A stretch of DNA of 64,000 nucleotides from Bradyrhizobium sp. B097. GTDB taxonomy: Bacteria > Pseudomonadota > Alphaproteobacteria > Rhizobiales > Xanthobacteraceae. Shown piece after piece: positions 1-7,764 of this stretch. The first letter of the stretch is position 1. Each line of letters begins with the position of its first letter. The DNA is taken from the NCBI RefSeq assembly GCF_038957035.1, contig NZ_CP152412.1, forward strand, positions 8,242,501 through 8,306,500, given 5' to 3'. The notes under the pieces are model-generated. The model had not been told where the DNA came from and searched no databases. It was given only the letters and a program-made list of their open reading frames with translations. Position numbers and translations under genes: made by a program.

Positions 1-69
1 GCCGTGACGGTTTTCGCTGTGACCGGCGGCGTTCTCGGATTCCTGCTGGCTGCCAAGCGTTACTTGTGA
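1..69 (+). CDS. C-terminal fragment of a membrane protein (partial)
   Basis: The first 22 codons are open in frame 1 and end in TGA at 67-69. They encode a hydrophobic Gly/Val/Leu-rich segment followed by a short basic tail (AAKRYL), which looks like the last transmembrane helix of an integral membrane protein with a cytoplasmic positive end. The start lies outside the window, so family and function cannot be assigned. It is convergent with the TetR gene, whose stop lies 10 bp downstream. Confidence 0.5.
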   Translation, partial: AVTVFAVTGGVLGFLLAAKRYL

Positions 70-79
70 ACATCCCGGT

Positions 80-712
80 TCAGCCCTTTCCGAGACTCTT
101 CAGATACGCGCAGAACATGTCGGCCATCGCGTCGGCGTAGCTCTCGATCTCGGCCTGGCTTCGCGGGCTTTCTGAAAAATCCTTGCCCACCGTGCTCATC
201 GTGGTCGTGATCAGATCGCCGGCCGTCGCGCAGACTGCGGCGGATGCCTTCGGCAATACCTCGCGCATGAAGACCTCGACGATGCGCTCGCCCGATGCGC
301 GCGCCTCGCGGGCTTCGGGCGCATCGCGATAGAGCGGCGCTGCATCGTTGAGTGCGACGCGCACCGCGGCCTCCTCGCATTCGGAACGGATGAAGGCGTG
401 CACCAGCGCACGCAACCGCACCAATGGCGGCCGCGTGCGGTCTGCGAGAATGTTGCGCAGCAGGCTGGAGTTCTGTCGCCACTCATCGCTCTGCAGCCGG
501 AACAGGATCGACGCCTTGTTCGGAAAATACTGGTACAGCGAGCCGATGCTGACGCCCGCCCGCTCGGCCACCCGTGCCGTGGTGAAACGCTGCGCGCCCT
601 CCTTCGTCAAAACCTGAACAGCAGCATCGAGAATCGCCGCGACGAGCTCGGCCGAGCGGGCCTGTTGCGGCTGTTTTCGCGAGGAAATTGAGGAACTTCG
701 CCGTCCGGTCAT
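80..712 (-). CDS. TetR/AcrR family transcriptional regulator
   Basis: Predicted 210-aa one-component repressor. A classic TetR N-terminal helix-turn-helix lies at about residues 20-66: an ILDAAVQVLTKEG helix, then TTARVAERAGVSIGSLYQYF and NKASIL. The rest is a helical ligand-binding domain. An upstream in-frame start at 820 would put 36 non-conserved residues before the family start, so the ATG at 712 is chosen. The gene is divergent from the O-methyltransferase at 807, and the intergenic region carries a palindrome suited to a TetR dimer, so it probably represses that gene and itself. The inducer is unknown. Confidence 0.9.
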   Translation of the reverse strand: MTGRRSSSISSRKQPQQARSAELVAAILDAAVQVLTKEGAQRFTTARVAERAGVSIGSLYQYFPNKASILFRLQSDEWRQNSSLLRNILADRTRPPLVRLRALVHAFIRSECEEAAVRVALNDAAPLYRDAPEAREARASGERIVEVFMREVLPKASAAVCATAGDLITTTMSTVGKDFSESPRSQAEIESYADAMADMFCAYLKSLGKG

Positions 713-738
713 GAACGCCCAGGGGAATGCGATTAGCG

Positions 739-760
739 AATGCGAATAATTATTCGTATT
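739..760. promoter_or_regulatory. Palindromic TetR-type operator
   Basis: The half-sites AATGCGAATAA and TTATTCGTATT form a 22-bp inverted repeat with one mismatched pair; its 14-bp core (743-756) is perfectly symmetric. It lies between the TetR start (712) and the methyltransferase start (807), where a bound repressor could block both promoters. Assignment to the neighbouring TetR protein is inferred from position and symmetry. Confidence 0.65.
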
Positions 761-806
761 TCTGGCGGGGCGCAAGGACGCACCGCTTTTCAGACCGGAG
801 ACCACC

Positions 807-1472
807 ATGACCACCCTCATTTCACCTGAGCTCGCGGGCCTGCTCGACCGGCTGTTCGCGCAAGCTTCCGCCGCTGACGAGGAGACTCAGCTCGCGGTGG
901 CGGACCTTTCAAATGAGGAACAGGCGCGCCTGATGCGGAGCAAGACCGACTACCGCGCGCTCTACGGCCGCCTGAACAATGTGCCGCTCGCGGTCTCGCG
1001 CGAGACCGGCGCGCTGCTCTACATGCTGGCGCGCAGCGCGCGGGCGCGGAACATCGTCGAGTTCGGCACCTCATTCGGCATCTCGACGCTGCACCTCGCC
1101 GCCGCGCTGCGCGACAATGGCGGCGGCCGGCTGATCACCAGCGAGTTCGAACCGTCCAAGGTGCTGCGCGCCCGGGACAATCTCGTCGCCGGCGGCGTTG
1201 ACGACCTGGTCGAGATCCGCGAGGGCGACGCGCTGAAGACGCTGCGCACCGATCTGCCCGATACGATCGACCTCGTGCTGCTCGACGGCGCCAAGGCGCT
1301 CTACCCCGACATCCTCGATCTCGTGGAGCGCCGCTTGAAGCCGGGCGCCTTCGTCGTCGCCGACAATGCCGACCACAGCCCCGACTATCTGGCACGGGTG
1401 CGCTCGCCGGCGAGCGGCTATTTGTCGGTGCCGTTCGGCGGTGACGTCGAGCTGTCAATGCGGCTCGGCTGA
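807..1472 (+). CDS. Class I SAM-dependent O-methyltransferase
   Basis: 221 aa, similar in layout to the O-methyltransferase 3 / COG4122 family of cation-dependent small-molecule methyltransferases. The SAM-binding motif I (IVEFGTSFGIS) is at residues 83-93, an acidic residue pair follows the next strand (TSEFEPSK), and the LLDGAK motif supplies a likely metal-binding Asp. The short sequence DVELSMRLG closes the fold. The gene is divergent from the TetR regulator and behind the 739-760 palindrome, so it is probably induced by a small molecule that could also be its substrate class. Its last 18 bp overlap tail-to-tail with the next gene. Confidence 0.85.
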   Translation: MTTLISPELAGLLDRLFAQASAADEETQLAVADLSNEEQARLMRSKTDYRALYGRLNNVPLAVSRETGALLYMLARSARARNIVEFGTSFGISTLHLAAALRDNGGGRLITSEFEPSKVLRARDNLVAGGVDDLVEIREGDALKTLRTDLPDTIDLVLLDGAKALYPDILDLVERRLKPGAFVVADNADHSPDYLARVRSPASGYLSVPFGGDVELSMRLG

Positions 1473-2834
1473 CGCGGATGGCGAAAGAGCGCGCGATGCT
1501 GGGCCCTTGATCCTGTCGATCACTGCGGACAGCCGCGCGCGTTTTGCGGCATCGTCGACATACCCAAGGCTGGCGTTGAGGTCGCGAAGAACACTGCTCA
1601 CCTTCCATTTCGCTTGTCCCTCGGCAATCACCTGCACCGCCAACTCCTCGGCCTTGTCCGGGTCACCGAGATCGAACGCCGCTGCAAGCAGTGTCGGGCG
1701 CAGCCATTCGTCAGCGAGATTCAGCATCCTTGCGCGCTCACAAGCAGCGATCGCAGATCGTACGGCGTCTTGTGCAAGATTCTCATCACCCTTCTCGGCA
1801 CGGGCGCGATAGAGCCGAGGCAGATTGCTCGAGCAGTAATAGGCGTTGAGATCGAGCCGCATTCCTCGTTCATAGCAGTCGATCGCCTGGCCGCGGCGCT
1901 GCTGGCGATCGTTATCGTCCGTAGCCTCGTCGGCGAGGCGTTTATACCGACCGCCCATCAGGCCGAGACGCTCCGGAGTTGGCCCTGCGAAATCAATCAG
2001 TGTTTGAATTTCAGCAATGGCGTCGACGGGGTTGCCAACTTGAGCAAGTGCAAATGCACGATTTTCCTGCACTTCGGGCTCATCGGCGAAGCGCTCAGGA
2101 AGCTTGCATATGTAATCGAGCACCACGTTCCAGTCATCCTTGCCATCGACGCAGTCGCGCAACAGCAGCAACAACGCGAGCGCCTTCGAATAAGTGGCCG
2201 GGGGATTACCCTCCGCGGCGATCAACTCCAGGGAACGCTTCATGCGGTCTTTCTCAGCCGCTGCGCGCACCGCGCGTATCTTGGTCTGGAACGCAGCCTG
2301 CTCGGCGAGCTGGTCCCGCATCACGGTCGCCTTGCGTGGATCGACTTTGTCGGGATAACCCGGGATGGACTGGTGCATCGGCGAAATCCCCGCAGCGAGC
2401 CCTTTGATCGGCTCTTTGATCGCTGCCTGCATCGCGGCAGCGGTTACCTCGGTGATATCGCCCTCCGGCAGCGGATAGCGGACGGTCCGCATCTGGACGA
2501 CGTCGAACAATTGCTTGGACCAGTCGGCCGCAAGCAGGACGCATCCCGTCTTCTGCGATGCGTGGCGAATGCCGACCTCGTAATAGACGTTGCCGTTCGG
2601 AATCGTCATGTCGGCCAGCACGAGATCGGCGAAGTAGAGCCGCTCCAGCATCTCGCTGACGATCAACGCGCTGGTGTCCTGATCGGCGCGCACCGGCTGA
2701 TAGCCCAGTGCCTTGATGACCGGAACGTAAGCCCGATCCCAGAGCGCATTAAAATCGATCTCGGCCGGACCAAACTTGGGGTCGGCCTGGGTCGGCTTGC
2801 GACCGTAAGGCATGATCATGAAACAAGACGGCAT
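1455..2834 (-). CDS. TIR/deoxyribosyltransferase-like domain fused to TPR-type (DUF4071-like) region
   Basis: 459 aa, soluble. The N-terminus (about 1-130) opens with CFMIMPYG and contains ADLVLADM...NGNVYYEVGIRHA (D70, D75, N82, E86, H91). This is the signature of nucleoside-deoxyribosyltransferase/TIR-like folds, in which the Glu is a candidate catalytic residue acting on nucleotides. Residues from about 150 to 440 are helical with TPR-like repeats, including FAGPTPERLGLMGGRYKRLA, typical of the TRAF-binding-type DUF4071 region also known from animal ASK kinases. It is the last gene of an operon with SLOG and patatin genes, 12 bp after the SLOG stop. Role inferred: sensing or producing a nucleotide signal. 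The domain call is from motif reading only. Confidence 0.7.
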   Translation of the reverse strand: MPSCFMIMPYGRKPTQADPKFGPAEIDFNALWDRAYVPVIKALGYQPVRADQDTSALIVSEMLERLYFADLVLADMTIPNGNVYYEVGIRHASQKTGCVLLAADWSKQLFDVVQMRTVRYPLPEGDITEVTAAAMQAAIKEPIKGLAAGISPMHQSIPGYPDKVDPRKATVMRDQLAEQAAFQTKIRAVRAAAEKDRMKRSLELIAAEGNPPATYSKALALLLLLRDCVDGKDDWNVVLDYICKLPERFADEPEVQENRAFALAQVGNPVDAIAEIQTLIDFAGPTPERLGLMGGRYKRLADEATDDNDRQQRRGQAIDCYERGMRLDLNAYYCSSNLPRLYRARAEKGDENLAQDAVRSAIAACERARMLNLADEWLRPTLLAAAFDLGDPDKAEELAVQVIAEGQAKWKVSSVLRDLNASLGYVDDAAKRARLSAVIDRIKGPASRALSPSASAEPH

Positions 2835-2846
2835 CTTTCAAATCCT

Positions 2847-3431
2847 TCAGTCCCATAATTTTCTCGTATCCAGCCAGTAAATCCACGTCGTCTTGCGCCC
2901 CGCCTCTTCCATCAAATGCTTCGCACCGCCAGGGCCATCGCCGCCCTCGCCGTTCCAGAGGCAGATGAAGGCGATCTTCTCGTCGCCGAACCGGGCGGCG
3001 CGCGCCAGCATCCATTGATTGTCGCGCTCGTAGGCGTTCTCGCCAGCCGGCAGCGGCCCGAGTTCGTCGGGCATGACGTGGAGCGTCGCTTTCGATTTCG
3101 CGGCGAAATAGCGCGCACGCCAATCGCCGCCGGCGAAATCCACCGAGCCGGCGAGGAAGGTCGGCTCATCGAACGGAATATAGATTTCAAGCCGCATGCC
3201 CTGCGCGAGAGCGGCTTCCGCAAACAGGAGATCGCCACCGCAGGCCCCGCCGCAGATTGCGAGATCGCCTTCACGGACCCCGATCCGCACAAGCGCGTCG
3301 GCGATCGCAGCGGCCGCAGCGGGCTCCTTGTCCGGGGGAAAGCGTGGCGTCTTTCGATCTGGCGCATCGATCATGTGACCGCTGAAGAGAACCACTGTGT
3401 TCGGTGACTTGGCGTCTTGTTCCGTGGCCAT
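2847..3431 (-). CDS. SLOG-type nucleotide-binding protein
   Basis: 194 aa. A Rossmann-like N-terminal half shows LFSGHMID (residues 15-22), then GDLAICGGACGGDLLFAEAAL (56-75, Gly-rich phosphate loop plus Glu72), followed by a strand with IYIPFDEPTF. This order is characteristic of the SLOG/LOG superfamily, whose members bind or hydrolyse nucleotides and act as sensors in bacterial conflict systems. The start at 3431 is favoured over an in-frame ATG at 3449 because GAGGTG lies about 6 nt upstream. It sits between the patatin gene (113-bp gap) and the TPR protein (12-bp gap) on the same strand, so co-expression is likely. Ligand unknown. Confidence 0.75.
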   Translation of the reverse strand: MATEQDAKSPNTVVLFSGHMIDAPDRKTPRFPPDKEPAAAAAIADALVRIGVREGDLAICGGACGGDLLFAEAALAQGMRLEIYIPFDEPTFLAGSVDFAGGDWRARYFAAKSKATLHVMPDELGPLPAGENAYERDNQWMLARAARFGDEKIAFICLWNGEGGDGPGGAKHLMEEAGRKTTWIYWLDTRKLWD

Positions 3432-3543
3432 CGCGACACCTCGACTCATGATTGGATCATTGTGTCCAGGTGACGAACTTAGCTGATGGCGAATTCCTTG
3501 TCGAAGCCGGGATCCGCGTGTTGTGACGCCGCTGCGCGCGGCA

Positions 3544-4683
3544 CTACGTGAGATCGAAGGCCTGTGGGAAATGTTCCGGCTTGACCTGCTCCTTCGCGGC
3601 GAGCTGTCCGATCGCAGCGAGTTCGTCCATGTTCTTCGGGGCGTCCATCGCTGCGACCTTCGCAAGCGCGTCCGGCGTCCGATCGATGCGGAGCTTCTCC
3701 TTCAGCCAAGCCGCTTCCAGCAGCACGTTGTAGTGCGCATAGGTCGCGAGTTGCGGCCCGTTCTGGCTGTCCGCGATCATATCCGTCACCGCGCGATCGA
3801 TCGGCCACGGCGTCAGGCAATTGGTCAGCCATTGCAGCATGCCGTGATTGTGCCGGCTGCAATCGTCCATGAGCGATTGCAGCGAGCGCACACCCTGCTC
3901 CGCCGCCGGCATGTGAACGATCTGGTCGGTCGAATAGGTTGCCTTGAATACGCCGGTACCCGCCGAGATCAGCAGCAGCTTGTCCTTGCCGCTATGCCAG
4001 CGAAAGCCGTGGCCATGGAGTGCCGCGAGCATCAGCAGTTGCAGCGCCGGATCGTTGAACGGGCTGACGCCGCCGTCGACGAAGGCGCCGTTGACTGTGT
4101 GACCGTCGCGCGCCGAGATCGTGATCTCCTCCGGTTTGAAATAGGTTGGCGCCGCGGTGCTGGCGCGCACCACCTGGGTCAGCCGCAACGCGCCGTCCTG
4201 CTTGGCAAAGGGCGCGTCCGGATGATTGTGCAGCGGCCAGGGACTGCCGGTATCGAGCCGCTTGGTCATGATCATCAAGCCGGTGCGGATGTGGTCGCTG
4301 CCGAGCACCGTATCGGCGCCGAGTTGCGCATCGAGCGCACGCTGCAAGGCGTCGGAATTGAATTTCGGCGCCAGCAGCCCTCGCCGCCAGAACGATTCCT
4401 GAAAGATGTCCGTGCCGATCGAGCGATAGAGCTTCTTCAGGGCGTCGACGGTCATGCCGCAGGCCAGTCCGGCAGCGATGATCGATCCCGTCGAGGTACC
4501 GCCGATCAGATCGAAATAGTCGCACAGCAACAGGTCGTTGTTCTTGTACCGCTCGCGCAGCTGCGTCTCAATCGCGGCCAGATATTCGAGCGTCAGAATG
4601 CCGCGAATGCCGCCACCGTCGAGCGCCAAAATCCGCTTCGGTCCTGCTTCACGATCAAGATGCTGCTGCTTGGTCTTCGGCAT
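3544..4683 (-). CDS. Patatin-like phospholipase
   Basis: 379 aa. The oxyanion-hole loop DGGGIRG is at residues 22-28, the nucleophile elbow GGTSTG at 61-66 (Ser64) and the catalytic Asp in VDGG at 202-205 (D203), so the Ser-Asp dyad is intact. It is expected to hydrolyse membrane phospholipid acyl chains. The RASTAAPTYFKPEEI block is the family's conserved strand. It leads the operon with SLOG and TPR genes, resembling the CapV-type effectors of nucleotide-signalled immunity, although no CD-NTase synthase is present in the window. A GGGGGG tract 6-7 nt upstream supports the ATG at 4683. Confidence 0.88.
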   Translation of the reverse strand: MPKTKQQHLDREAGPKRILALDGGGIRGILTLEYLAAIETQLRERYKNNDLLLCDYFDLIGGTSTGSIIAAGLACGMTVDALKKLYRSIGTDIFQESFWRRGLLAPKFNSDALQRALDAQLGADTVLGSDHIRTGLMIMTKRLDTGSPWPLHNHPDAPFAKQDGALRLTQVVRASTAAPTYFKPEEITISARDGHTVNGAFVDGGVSPFNDPALQLLMLAALHGHGFRWHSGKDKLLLISAGTGVFKATYSTDQIVHMPAAEQGVRSLQSLMDDCSRHNHGMLQWLTNCLTPWPIDRAVTDMIADSQNGPQLATYAHYNVLLEAAWLKEKLRIDRTPDALAKVAAMDAPKNMDELAAIGQLAAKEQVKPEHFPQAFDLT

Positions 4684-4892
4684 GATTGCCCCCCGACTAT
4701 GACTTTTGCTGATCTCGATACGGCCGGCCGATCACGGCCGAAGGCTCAATTGATCGTGCATCCAGGCGCGAACGGCGCCAGGCCATGAAATGAAGCGATG
4801 CGTTCAAATCGACACATCGGCTGAGTTTCGAAAAATTTTAGCCAGTCCGCACCGGAGCACGACAAGCATCCCGCGCCGGTCCCCTGGGTATC

Positions 4893-4920
4893 TTGCACAT
4901 GGCACACCCTAAGGTATAGT
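4893..4920 (+). promoter_or_regulatory. Sigma70-like promoter of the TIR gene, in the 398-bp divergent gap
   Basis: TTGCAC (4893-4898), a 16-bp spacer and TATAGT (4915-4920) form a good vegetative promoter reading toward the TIR gene, with an expected start near 4927 and a leader of about 155 nt. The whole gap 4684-5081 separates the divergent patatin and TIR genes; I saw no other gene in it. It is more AT-rich than its surroundings near 4835-4995. No clear promoter was seen for the leftward operon. Confidence 0.5.
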
Positions 4921-5081
4921 GAGATAAATCACTGGCAGGCGTTTTTTCTTTTTCGCGCCCGGCGATCGCACAATTCAGAGACGAGCTATCATTAAGTCCG
5001 CGGCAGGACGTGCAGCCGCCGCATTCGGCCGACGAGACACGGCCAGCCGTCGCATCAAATTCATGCAGATCGGAATTTGCC

Positions 5082-6506
5082 ATGCCAAATGATTTCTCGG
5101 TCTTTATCAGCCATCGCGCCGAAGACAGATTTCTCGCGCGCCTGTTGAAGGCGCGGCTCGAATATCTCAGCAGCCTGGACGGTCAGCGTTCGGTGGAGTG
5201 CTTTGTCTGCGAGGAAATTCCCGGTGGCACGGAATGGCGGCAATGGATGATCGACAACACGGCGAAGGCCGACTGCCTGATCTTCATTCACACCAATGCC
5301 GAGCACAATTGGACGTGGTGCGCGTCCGAGATCGCCCAGTTCGATGGCTACAAACGCGCGCTGAAGCTCATGTCAAAGGTGCTGTGGTTCTCGGTCGACA
5401 GTTCGCCGTCGTTTCCGATGCTGGCAGAGAACGAGTTTTACGGGATCGGCGAGGACGAGGTCCGGCGGTTTCTCGAAGATCTGTTCGTGCGGCCGACCTT
5501 CGGTGCCGTGCCGCTGCGGCCGAAACTGAACGCCAATCACGCCCGCGACTTCAACGAGGCGGTGAAGGACCTGCACGCGCAGTTCATGCAGATCACGCGC
5601 CCGGAAGAGCTGTTTCGTCTGCGGCTTCGCATCGTGTTCAGCGACGAGTTGTCGTTCCGGCAGAAGGCCGATGCGCTGAAGGCATTGCCGCCGTCAGACC
5701 GTGCGCGCGGATTCCTGACGGATGCCAGGCTGGAGGCGGATCCCGCCACCACCACACTGCTGTCCGGCCCCGATGCGGCTGATCTCGACTGGGAGGACCT
5801 GCTCAGCGCACAAAATCGGTATGACAGTGGCGCCTGGCTCGACGAGTTGACGAGCTACGTCGCGAACTCGTTTTCCGACGTGGACATTGCCAGCCGGCGA
5901 AACCGCGAGCAGGTCCTCAGTCCGATCTTCCGCGATTTGAAGCTGTATCAACCGGTCATCGCCCGGCTCGAATATCTCGACAACACGCCTTTCTCGGTCG
6001 TCATCATCTTCGTGCCGATGCCGCCATTCAGCGAGGATCCAAGACTGATGGTCGCGCAGAACATGCCGAAAGACATCGTCTTCCTCTCAATCCTGCTGCG
6101 ACTGGCGCGGCGCTTCCGATGGTCGTTTCTCGAGCCGCTGTACAACGCGGTCGAGAACCTGGACGATGACTTCAGCGCCAAGCGATGGGACGATCTGCTG
6201 CAGCGCTACCACGAATGCCTGGAAAACCTCGATTCGATCCTGCGACAGGGCAACATGCGCGAGCTCGAGACTGTCGGCGACATCAAGTCGACGATCAACA
6301 TCTCCGACGATTCTCTCTTGAAGGAGATGTTCAAGGATTGGGGGACGTTTCAGACCCGGCTTGCACAGGCCATCGAGAAGAAGTCGCCGGGCGATGTACG
6401 GCAGACGCTGGAGCCATGGCTCAAGCGCAACAAGGACTTCATGAAGCAACTGCTCGTCGAAACCCAGGGCAAGGTGGACAAGCTGCGGCCGCTGGAGGCC
6501 CATTAA
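5082..6506 (+). CDS. TIR-domain protein with uncharacterised C-terminal region
   Basis: 474 aa. The TIR domain (about 1-140) begins at once with DFSVFISHRAED, has the FVCEEIPGGTEW box, and the helix WTWCASEIAQF places Glu83 where bacterial TIR NADases carry the catalytic Glu. The remaining about 330 residues are soluble, partly helical and match nothing I recognise; they may be a sensor or oligomerisation module. The ATG at 5082 is chosen because the TIR fold starts there; an upstream GTG at 5010 would add 24 unrelated residues. It is divergent from the patatin-SLOG-TPR operon. Inferred role: NAD+-consuming or signalling component of the same module. Confidence 0.82.
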   Translation: MPNDFSVFISHRAEDRFLARLLKARLEYLSSLDGQRSVECFVCEEIPGGTEWRQWMIDNTAKADCLIFIHTNAEHNWTWCASEIAQFDGYKRALKLMSKVLWFSVDSSPSFPMLAENEFYGIGEDEVRRFLEDLFVRPTFGAVPLRPKLNANHARDFNEAVKDLHAQFMQITRPEELFRLRLRIVFSDELSFRQKADALKALPPSDRARGFLTDARLEADPATTTLLSGPDAADLDWEDLLSAQNRYDSGAWLDELTSYVANSFSDVDIASRRNREQVLSPIFRDLKLYQPVIARLEYLDNTPFSVVIIFVPMPPFSEDPRLMVAQNMPKDIVFLSILLRLARRFRWSFLEPLYNAVENLDDDFSAKRWDDLLQRYHECLENLDSILRQGNMRELETVGDIKSTINISDDSLLKEMFKDWGTFQTRLAQAIEKKSPGDVRQTLEPWLKRNKDFMKQLLVETQGKVDKLRPLEAH

Positions 6507-6521
6507 AAATGGTCGGCGGCA

Positions 6522-6538
6522 GGTCGGCGCGGCCGACC
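6522..6538. terminator. Short GC hairpin between convergent genes
   Basis: GGTCGGC, loop GCG, GCCGACC gives a 7-bp perfect stem in the 39-bp gap between the convergent TIR gene and the 6546 gene. There is no directly adjacent T-run, so it is a weak candidate for a bidirectional terminator. Confidence 0.3.
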
Positions 6539-6545
6539 CTTCCGC

Positions 6546-7283
6546 TCAGATCATCGAAGCGACGCGCTCGAGGCCGATCAGGCGTGCCAGCGAACGGACC
6601 TCGTTCTTCTGATCCTCGCGGAGCTGGAACAGCAGTGGCATCGCCGCCGACTTCAGCTGCTGGACTTCCTCGGAGTCGGGATCGATCGGCATGGTTCCCG
6701 ATGCGGGATCGCCCTGGCGCTTGGCGTGGATTTTGCGCGCGACGGCGCGCAGCGCAGTCTCAACCGCCGGCCAGTAATACTGCTGCGATGACGACAGCTT
6801 GAGCCGGTCCTTGATGCCGGCGATCTGCGCGTCGCTGAGCAGGGCGTAGGTCTTCTGCGGCGCCGGCTTGGCGGCCGCCTTGGGCTTCGGCAGCGCGGCG
6901 GGGGCGGCCGGCGCCGGCGCGGCGGGCTCGGCGATCTGCGGCTGGGCTGCGTCGACGGGGTCATTGATCTTCGGCAGGCCGATATCGGCAGGCTCGGCGG
7001 AGGCATAGGCCTGGCGCACGGTATCGGTCGCGCCCGGGATCGCGGCTTGCGCCCGCAGCAGGAGCGGCGACGGACTGGCGGGCGGCTCGGCCGGCCGCTG
7101 CGCCTCGAAGGCGGCCGTCGCGAGCGTCGTGACCGCAAGCTTGTCCTGCTTGCTGGCGCGATTGGCGACCGGACCAATGTCGGCCTGCGCCGCGGGCAGG
7201 CTGTCGCGGCCCAAAATGGCTGTTATCGCGGCGCCGGCGAGGAGGAAGCAGGTCAGCGCGGCGAGGGTGATGGCTCTGGTCAA
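6546..7283 (-). CDS. Proline/alanine-rich exported protein of unknown function
   Basis: 245 aa. The N-terminus (MTRAITLAALTCFLLAGAAI) is a signal peptide or membrane anchor. Residues about 60-140 are an Ala/Pro-rich linker, and the C-terminal 100 residues are helical with LSDAQIAGIKDRLKLSSSQ, reminiscent of the LTxxQ helical repeats of Spy/CpxP-like periplasmic proteins. The start is TTG at 7283; GGAATGGAG lies about 9 nt upstream and supports it. It is convergent with the TIR gene. Probably periplasmic; no enzymatic motif is visible. Confidence 0.6.
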   Translation of the reverse strand: MTRAITLAALTCFLLAGAAITAILGRDSLPAAQADIGPVANRASKQDKLAVTTLATAAFEAQRPAEPPASPSPLLLRAQAAIPGATDTVRQAYASAEPADIGLPKINDPVDAAQPQIAEPAAPAPAAPAALPKPKAAAKPAPQKTYALLSDAQIAGIKDRLKLSSSQQYYWPAVETALRAVARKIHAKRQGDPASGTMPIDPDSEEVQQLKSAAMPLLFQLREDQKNEVRSLARLIGLERVASMI

Positions 7284-7391
7284 AAACTACTCCATTCCCG
7301 GCCAGTGTTGCCGCAAACTGCGCGAGAAATGCGGCGTTACCGTGCCGTGACAGCGCCAAATAGGTGAAATCGGCCCGAAACGGCCCGAAAA

Positions 7392-7649
7392 TCAGGCCGC
7401 AGCGTCAAGCTCATATGCTTCCTGGATGTCGGCCACGATCTCATGCGCCGTCCAGAGGGCGCCGGGCTGGACCGAGTGCAGGCTGACCGTCCAGTTGGTG
7501 CGGCGGGTGCGCGGCGTGCTGACGATGTCGAATTCGACCTGGCGGCACAGCGGATGCCGCTGCAGGGCGTAGAACACACGGGTCCGGAGATCGTCGAGCG
7601 ATGCCGGGGTCTTGGCCGAATCCCTGGCGAAGTGCGCCTCAAAAGCCAT
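7392..7649 (-). CDS. Small conserved hypothetical protein
   Basis: 85 aa with balanced composition and no membrane segment or signal peptide. It contains RTRVFYALQRHPLCRQVEFDIV and RRTNWTVSLHSVQPGALWTAHEIVADIQEAY, consistent with a small alpha/beta domain. The ATG at 7649 is the only good start. It stands alone, about 108 bp upstream of the TTG-start gene. I do not recognise a family, and function is unknown. Confidence 0.5.
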   Translation of the reverse strand: MAFEAHFARDSAKTPASLDDLRTRVFYALQRHPLCRQVEFDIVSTPRTRRTNWTVSLHSVQPGALWTAHEIVADIQEAYELDAAA

Positions 7650-7764
7650 GTCGCATTCCCACTACTGCCGGGCGGCCAGCCGCGGTGGCGGACCATCCCG
7701 TGACGCTATTGTTGGGACTGGCATGGTTAATGCCGCGTTAAGCGGACAGGCGGGACTTGATGGG

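Noticed and set aside
1614..2858. 414-codon + strand frame opposite the TPR protein
   Set aside because: Shadow frame; the minus-strand product has coherent domains and operon context.
1455..6506. CBASS or Pycsar operon
   Set aside because: Patatin and TIR effectors are present, but there is no CD-NTase or cyclase, no Cap2/Cap3-type ancillary gene and no transmembrane effector.
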